DNA from: Pseudomonas sp. UFMG81
Lineage (GTDB): Bacteria > Pseudomonadota > Gammaproteobacteria > Pseudomonadales > Pseudomonadaceae
Reading direction: 5' to 3'
Length of the DNA: 64,000 nt
Assembly: GCF_015354575.1 (NCBI RefSeq)
Contig: NZ_JACAFQ010000006.1
Location: 116,629-180,628, forward strand
The stretch's first letter is position 1. The number at the start of each line of letters is the position of its first letter. The notes under the pieces were generated by a model, which worked only from the letters and a program-made list of their open reading frames with translations, was not told the DNA's origin and ran no database searches. Positions 59,881 through 64,000 of the stretch are shown here, one piece after another. A program made the translations under genes and the position numbers.

Positions 59881-60966
59881 TCAGCGCCCGGCCTCGGCGG
59901 CCTGGCCGATGGACTGCGACGTCCAGGCCGCCAGCGGCAATGGCGGCTGCTGATCGAAGATGCGCCGCCAGATCAAGCTCAACTTGGCGCCATCGAACAG
60001 CGAAGCGGCGCCGCCACCGATCCAGCCCCTGGGCTGAATCACCTGCCACTGCCCGGCACGGTCACGCTGGGCCATCTGGAAGCGGAAGCTGTAGTTGCCC
60101 GGGATGCCCATGCGCAGGTCGGTGACCACCAGAGCATCGCCGACCACGTCGTAGCGCAGCCAGTCGTCAGTGAACCAGCGCAGGCGCTCGTGCAAAGGCA
60201 CCCCGGCCAGCACCTTGCCGACGTCCAGGTTACGCGACTGGCGCAGCATCTCTGGCGGCTCATGGTCGAACGCGCCGCTCACGCCCTCGTAGTAAGCACC
60301 GTCCGGGGTTTTCGCCAACATCCGCCAGACCAGGCTGTTGAACGCCATCGGCACGGCACGCACCTCGGTCACGGCGATGCCTTGTTGTTCCAGCGCCAGG
60401 TGAAAGCGCTGCTCGGCGGCCATTCGCCCCGCCAGGCCGAAGCCCAGGTAAGCGCTGCTGAACGCCAGCGCCAGGCTCAACATGCCGATCGCCCTGCCCT
60501 TCAGGCCTTTGAACGCCGCATACAGCACCGCCAGCAACAACGGCACGGTGTATACCGGGTCGATGATGAACACCGCCGCCCAGCTCTGTGGCGTGGGCTG
60601 CCAGGGCCAGAACAACTGGGTGCCATACACGGTGAACGCATCGAGCAGCGGATGGGTGACCAGCACCAGCCAGAACGCCAGGAACAACCGTGGCCAGCGG
60701 TAGCCCTTCTGCGGCCAATACCTGTGGCCCAGCCAGGCGACCGCCCAGGCCAGTACCCAGGCAAGGCCGGTGAGGACCAACAGCGAATGGGAGAAGCCCC
60801 GGTGGTAGGTCATCTGCGACACCGGGTCGGCGTAGCGGATCAACACGTCGAGGTCTGGCAAGGTGGCCAGGGCGGCGCCGTACATCAACGAGCGGCGCCC
60901 CTGGATGCGGCCCAGCACGGTGCCCTGCAGGGCGGCGCCGAGTACGGCTTGGGTCAATGAGTCCAA
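59881..60966 (-). CDS. YdjM/DUF457-type membrane-bound metal-dependent hydrolase-like protein
   Basis: 361 residues. The N-terminal metal-site pattern MDSLTQAVLGAALQGTVLG, LPDLDVLIRY, TYHRGFSHSLLVL and VTHPLLDAFTVYG (the D-x-D, H-R-x-x-T/S-H and H-x-x-x-D residues) matches PF04307. Five membrane segments are followed by a cytoplasmic/periplasmic C-terminal domain. In enterobacteria YdjM is LexA-regulated; no LexA box is seen here. Just upstream of the TraX-like gene in the same orientation. Confidence 0.87.
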   Translation of the reverse strand: MDSLTQAVLGAALQGTVLGRIQGRRSLMYGAALATLPDLDVLIRYADPVSQMTYHRGFSHSLLVLTGLAWVLAWAVAWLGHRYWPQKGYRWPRLFLAFWLVLVTHPLLDAFTVYGTQLFWPWQPTPQSWAAVFIIDPVYTVPLLLAVLYAAFKGLKGRAIGMLSLALAFSSAYLGFGLAGRMAAEQRFHLALEQQGIAVTEVRAVPMAFNSLVWRMLAKTPDGAYYEGVSGAFDHEPPEMLRQSRNLDVGKVLAGVPLHERLRWFTDDWLRYDVVGDALVVTDLRMGIPGNYSFRFQMAQRDRAGQWQVIQPRGWIGGGAASLFDGAKLSLIWRRIFDQQPPLPLAAWTSQSIGQAAEAGR

Positions 60967-60993
60967 TGCACATCTCCATGAAAAACGCGGGGC

Positions 60994-62091
60994 TCAGTCA
61001 GCGGGTATCAGTTGCAGGCCCAGGTAAAGGCTGAGCATCCCCTCCAGGCGCAGCGGATCGACCTCGCCCAGCTCGGCGATGCGCTCCAACCGGTAGCGCA
61101 GGCTGTTGCGATGAATGCCCAACGCATCGGCGCACGCCTGGCTCTGCCCGTCGTGGGCGCACCAGGCGCGCAAGGTAGCCAGCAACTGACCACTGGCATC
61201 CTTGGCACGGATGCGTTGCAGCGGCTCGAGCAGTTCGTCCAGGGCATCGTCATTGCGGTGTCGCCACAGCAACGCCGGCAGCCGGTAGCGGGCCAGCGAC
61301 AGCAGGCGCTGTGCCGGTAGCACCTCGCGCCCATAAGCCAGCAGGTCGCGCACCCGCCGGTAGCCACGGCGCAGCTGCTCCAGGCTCTGCGCCGGGCTGC
61401 CCAGGGCCAGGCGCTCGACCGCCCAACCATGGCGTTGCAAGCGCTCCAGCAGGCGGGGCTCATCCAGCACCGCACTGGCCGGGCGGCACCATAGCAGTGA
61501 CTGGCGCGCGGGGCTGACGCACCAACTGTCGGGGTAGCGGCTCATCAGCCAGGCCGCCAGCGCTTCGGCGGGTGGGCCGGCTTGCAGTTCGAACAGGCAG
61601 GGAATACGCGGCAGGTTGGGCTTGAGGCCCAGTTGCTGAGCTTCGTCGACCAGCCGTGGCGAGTCGCCGGAGCCGCCGAGCAGTAGCGCCAGCAGGTCAT
61701 CGCAGCGCTGCCGACGCCACTGCTGCTCCACCTGCAAGTGGCGTTGGGCCAGGAGCATCTCGGCGGTCATGCGCACCAGCTCGCCATAGGTGCGTAGCTG
61801 TTGCGGGTCGCCGGTCAACCCCAGCACGCCGATCAGCCGGCCATCGAGCATCAGCGGCAGGTTGACCCCCGGCTGCACACCTTTCAGGCACTTGGCGGCG
61901 TCGCTATCGAGTTCGACGATGCGCCCATTGGCCAGCACCAGTTGCGCACCTTCGTGTCGCGTATTGATACGCTCGGGTTCGCCGCTGCCCAGGATCAGCC
62001 CCTGGCTGTCCATCACGTTGACGTTGCACGGCAGGATGGCCATCGCCCGGTCGACGATGTCCTGGGCCAGATCATGGTCCAGCTCGAACAT
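60994..62091 (-). CDS. cdaR: CdaR/SdaR-type sugar-diacid regulator
   Basis: 365 residues from ATG 62091 (AAGGA upstream); a longer frame to 62232 runs into the divergent promoter and is rejected. N-terminal diacid-recognition domain (LDHDLAQDIVDRAMAILPCN, SGEPERINTRHEGAQLVLAN, LPLMLDGRLIGVLGLTGDP) and C-terminal PucR-type HTH (CADALGIHRNSLRYRLERIA). It senses glucarate, galactarate or glycerate. Divergent from an MFS carrier of the family that moves such acids, 155 bp apart. Confidence 0.9.
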   Translation of the reverse strand: MFELDHDLAQDIVDRAMAILPCNVNVMDSQGLILGSGEPERINTRHEGAQLVLANGRIVELDSDAAKCLKGVQPGVNLPLMLDGRLIGVLGLTGDPQQLRTYGELVRMTAEMLLAQRHLQVEQQWRRQRCDDLLALLLGGSGDSPRLVDEAQQLGLKPNLPRIPCLFELQAGPPAEALAAWLMSRYPDSWCVSPARQSLLWCRPASAVLDEPRLLERLQRHGWAVERLALGSPAQSLEQLRRGYRRVRDLLAYGREVLPAQRLLSLARYRLPALLWRHRNDDALDELLEPLQRIRAKDASGQLLATLRAWCAHDGQSQACADALGIHRNSLRYRLERIAELGEVDPLRLEGMLSLYLGLQLIPAD

Positions 62092-62246
62092 TGAGAAGGT
62101 CCTTCGGGTTTGGTCGGCGGCACAGCACCCCGTGCCCAAGGCTGTGCAAAAGCACAAAGACAGTCGCGCCACAGTCCCCGAGACTCGTCGGGGCGAGCGC
62201 CGGAACAGGCGACGCGGCGACAACCATAACAAAAGAGAACCCGATC

Positions 62247-63575
62247 ATGGCACACAGCTCAGCCCCTGACCAAGGCAACGACATCACCCGCAATGCGCTG
62301 TACCGGCGCATCACCCTGCGGCTGATCCCGTTCATTTTCATCTGCTACCTGTTCAACTACCTCGACCGCGTCAACGTCGGCTTCGCCAAGCTGCAGATGC
62401 TCGACGCGCTGAAGTTCAGCGAAACCGTGTACGGCCTGGGCGCCGGTATCTTCTTCATCGGCTACGTGCTCTGCGGCCTGCCCAGCAACCTGGCGCTCAA
62501 CCGCTTCGGCCCACGGCGCTGGATCGCGCTGATGATGATCGCCTGGGGCAGCTTGTCCACCTGCCTGCTGTTCGTCACCACCCCCACCGAGTTCTACACC
62601 CTGCGCCTGCTCACCGGCGCCGCCGAGGCGGGCTTCTTCCCCGGTGTGGTGCTGTACCTCTCGCGCTGGTTCCCGGCGGCCCGCCGCGGGCGGATCATGG
62701 CCCTGTTCATGTCGGCGATCCCGGTTTCGGGCCTGCTTGGCGGGCCGTTCTCCGGCTGGATCCTGCAGCACTTTGCCGCAGGCCAGGGTGGCCTGGCCGG
62801 TTGGCAGTGGATGTTCCTGATCCAGGGCCTGCCGACCGTGGCACTGGGCGCGCTGGCCATCGTGCTGCTCAGTGACGGCTACCAGAAAGCCGCCTGGCTG
62901 AGCCCGGCCGAATGTCAGCTGATCGAAGCGGACCTGGCCGCCGACGCCGCAGGCAAACCTGCCACCAGCGGTGACAGCGTGCTGGCGGTGCTGACCAACC
63001 CGCTGATCTGGACCTTCGGTTTCGTCTATTTCTGCATCCAGAGCGGCGTGTACGCGATCAACTTCTGGCTGCCGTCGATCATCAAGAACATGGGCTTCGA
63101 CAACCCGCTGCTGATCGGCTGGCTGAGCGCCATCCCGTATCTGCTGGCCGGGGTATTCATGATCCTGGTCGGGCGCTCGGCGGACCTGCGCAACGAGCGG
63201 CGCTGGCACTTGGTGGTGCCGATGCTGATGGGGGCGCTGGGGCTACTGATCGCGGTCAACTTCGCCGCGCAGCCAACCATCGCCATCCTGGGGCTGTCGA
63301 TCGCCACCATGGGTGCGCTGACCGGGTTGCCGATGTTCTGGCCGATGCCCACGGCGTTGCTCACTGCAGGCACCGCCGTGGCGGGGCTGGCGATCATCAA
63401 CTCGGTGGGGCAGATGGCGGGGTTCCTCAGCCCGTACCTGGTGGGGTTCATCAAGGACCAGACGGGCTCGACCGATGCGGCGTTGTATGCGTTGGCGGGG
63501 TTGATCGTGATCGGGAGTGTGGTGGCGTTGCGGGTTTCGCGTTCCGGTAGTACTGCGCTCGCCAGCGTACGGTGA
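62247..63575 (+). CDS. MFS anion:cation symporter (glucarate/galactarate/phthalate permease type)
   Basis: 442 residues from ATG 62247, twelve membrane helices. ACS-family marks: RLIPFIFICYLFNYLDRVNV, GFAKLQMLDALKFSETVYGL, AGIFFIGYVLCGLPSNLALN, GAAEAGFFPGVVLYLSRWFP and SAIPVSGLLGGPFSGWIL. With the divergent CdaR-type gene it makes a regulator-carrier pair for an aldaric acid. The dehydratase or aldolase genes are not in the window. Confidence 0.9.
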   Translation: MAHSSAPDQGNDITRNALYRRITLRLIPFIFICYLFNYLDRVNVGFAKLQMLDALKFSETVYGLGAGIFFIGYVLCGLPSNLALNRFGPRRWIALMMIAWGSLSTCLLFVTTPTEFYTLRLLTGAAEAGFFPGVVLYLSRWFPAARRGRIMALFMSAIPVSGLLGGPFSGWILQHFAAGQGGLAGWQWMFLIQGLPTVALGALAIVLLSDGYQKAAWLSPAECQLIEADLAADAAGKPATSGDSVLAVLTNPLIWTFGFVYFCIQSGVYAINFWLPSIIKNMGFDNPLLIGWLSAIPYLLAGVFMILVGRSADLRNERRWHLVVPMLMGALGLLIAVNFAAQPTIAILGLSIATMGALTGLPMFWPMPTALLTAGTAVAGLAIINSVGQMAGFLSPYLVGFIKDQTGSTDAALYALAGLIVIGSVVALRVSRSGSTALASVR

Positions 63576-63584
63576 AAGCGACTA

Positions 63585-63614
63585 GGTCGAGGTCGAGGTC
63601 GAGGTCGAGGTCGA
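63585..63614 (+). repeat. Hexanucleotide microsatellite (GGTCGA)x5
   Basis: Five perfect tandem copies of GGTCGA, 9 bases after the MFS stop. Non-coding. Confidence 0.95.
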
Positions 63615-63728
63615 GCAGTTAGGGTGTGGGTGTTGGTATTGGGTGAATATCCATTGGCGAGGGTGACGCTCATTCACCTTTCCGCCCTTACGGCGGCCTA
63701 CTTTTTTCTTGGAAAAAGTAGGCATGGG
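63615..63728. repeat. Non-coding spacer with Pseudomonas CCTACTTTTT stem-loop
   Basis: TCCGCCCTTACGGCGG hairpin (63681-63696) is followed by CCTACTTTTT-TCTTGG-AAAAAGTAGG (63697-63722), a perfect 10-bp stem. The IS3-type element begins directly after it. Confidence 0.65.
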
Positions 63729-64000
63729 CCTGTCCCCTGACAACGGACGCCAAGAAGCGATACTTACATCGTTCTCTTGGAGGTCGCCATGTACCCACGT
63801 ACTCGCCGCAACTACACCGATGAGTTCAAAACGCAAGCCGTAGCTCTAGCCGAAAGCGTTGGCAGAACTGAAGCTGCACGTCAGCTTGAGATGTCCGTCA
63901 AAACGCTCGACAACTGGGTTGATGCTACGCGTAAAGGCCTGCCGCTGAGCTCTCCCGAGCGTAAAACCATCACCAAGGAAGACAGCGAACTAGCGCGGTT
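63729..64000 (+). mobile_element. Left end of an IS3-family insertion sequence (cut by window edge)
   Basis: The left terminal region begins near TGTCCCCTGACAACGGAC (from about 63730), 60 bases before orfA. Only the first 270 bases are visible; orfB and the right end lie outside, so family subgroup and integrity cannot be fixed. Confidence 0.75.
63789..64000 (+). CDS. IS3-family transposase OrfA, N-terminal part
   Basis: 71 residues visible from ATG 63789 (GGAGG 6 bases upstream): MYPRTRRNYTDEFKTQAVAL, AESVGRTEAARQLEMSVKTL, DNWVDATRKG. This is the HTH_Tnp_1 DNA-binding domain of IS3 OrfA, which binds the element ends; the leucine-zipper and the frameshift into OrfB would follow beyond the edge. 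Confidence 0.9.
   Translation, partial: MYPRTRRNYTDEFKTQAVALAESVGRTEAARQLEMSVKTLDNWVDATRKGLPLSSPERKTITKEDSELAR

Noticed and set aside
63585..63614. GGTCGA repeat as a phase-variation tract
   Set aside because: It lies after the stop codon in non-coding DNA and a hexamer would not change frame.
1..64000. tRNA, rRNA or prophage attachment sites
   Set aside because: No cloverleaf or rRNA-like segment and no integrase were seen.

Overview
The window is high-GC gamma-proteobacterial chromosome, almost certainly a Pseudomonas of the putida group. The grounds are the codon use, the many inverted REP pairs of putida type (arms reading GGAGCGGGCTTGCCCGCGA or GTAGGAGCGGCCTTGTG), a bktB-hbd pair beside an AraC gene, and putida-type gapN, curlin and Hcp proteins. 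All calls come from reading the sequence; no search was run.

1-14610 is an exopolysaccharide locus. Leftward genes encode an acyltransferase, a GT61 glycosyltransferase, a previously unlisted 58-residue PEP-CTERM-like peptide, a Wza-type export protein, an outer-membrane barrel, a Wzz-type chain-length protein and a split BY-kinase. Rightward genes encode a Wzy/ligase-like protein, a secreted clan GH-A glycosidase and GalE. Leftward again are a Wzx-like flippase and a Tat peptide plus GMC oxidoreductase pair that runs off the left edge. A G16 homopolymer sits between flippase and Tat gene, and a MITE sits in the flippase/ligase divergent promoter.

14932-24647 holds a 1275-residue dermonecrotic-toxin-like LRR protein without a NEL domain, a CHASE-GGDEF-EAL protein, gapN, a VOC protein and an unknown gene. 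24955-30651 is a sigma-54-type promoter and a four-gene operon: two related secreted proteins, a CsgB-like minor curlin and a very long (481 aa) CsgA-like curlin. No csgEFG is present here.

30727-33546 is a low-GC type VI secretion cargo array read leftward: Hcp, a DUF4225 toxin, its immunity gene, an orphan toxin tip with its own immunity gene, a frameshifted immunity gene, an 18-codon toxin remnant and a third intact immunity gene.

33694-40930 carries AraC, a second MITE, bktB-hbd-tetR, a CTAG-flanked MITE and a lone Clp_N-KAP P-loop NTPase (possible defence gene). 40974-47504 is mixed: SBF-like transporter, class C beta-lactamase, GST, a small conserved protein behind a structured leader, a third MITE copy, truncated globin and an MCP.

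47624-56247 is a catabolic cluster: NCS1 permease, two near-duplicate flavin reductases, luciferase-like monooxygenase, DUF1185 protein, alpha/beta hydrolase, aldehyde dehydrogenase, carboxymuconolactone-decarboxylase-like protein and a FadR-type GntR regulator. Three copies of an ATGGTATACCAT-type palindrome lie upstream of its transcription units. The logic (permease, flavin donor, LLM oxygenase, hydrolase, dehydrogenase) resembles Rut/Pyr N-heterocycle ring opening; the substrate is unknown.

56250-64000 contains NUDIX, old yellow enzyme, LysR, TraX-like and YdjM-like membrane proteins, a CdaR-type regulator divergent from an MFS carrier, and the left end of an IS3-family element cut by the window edge.
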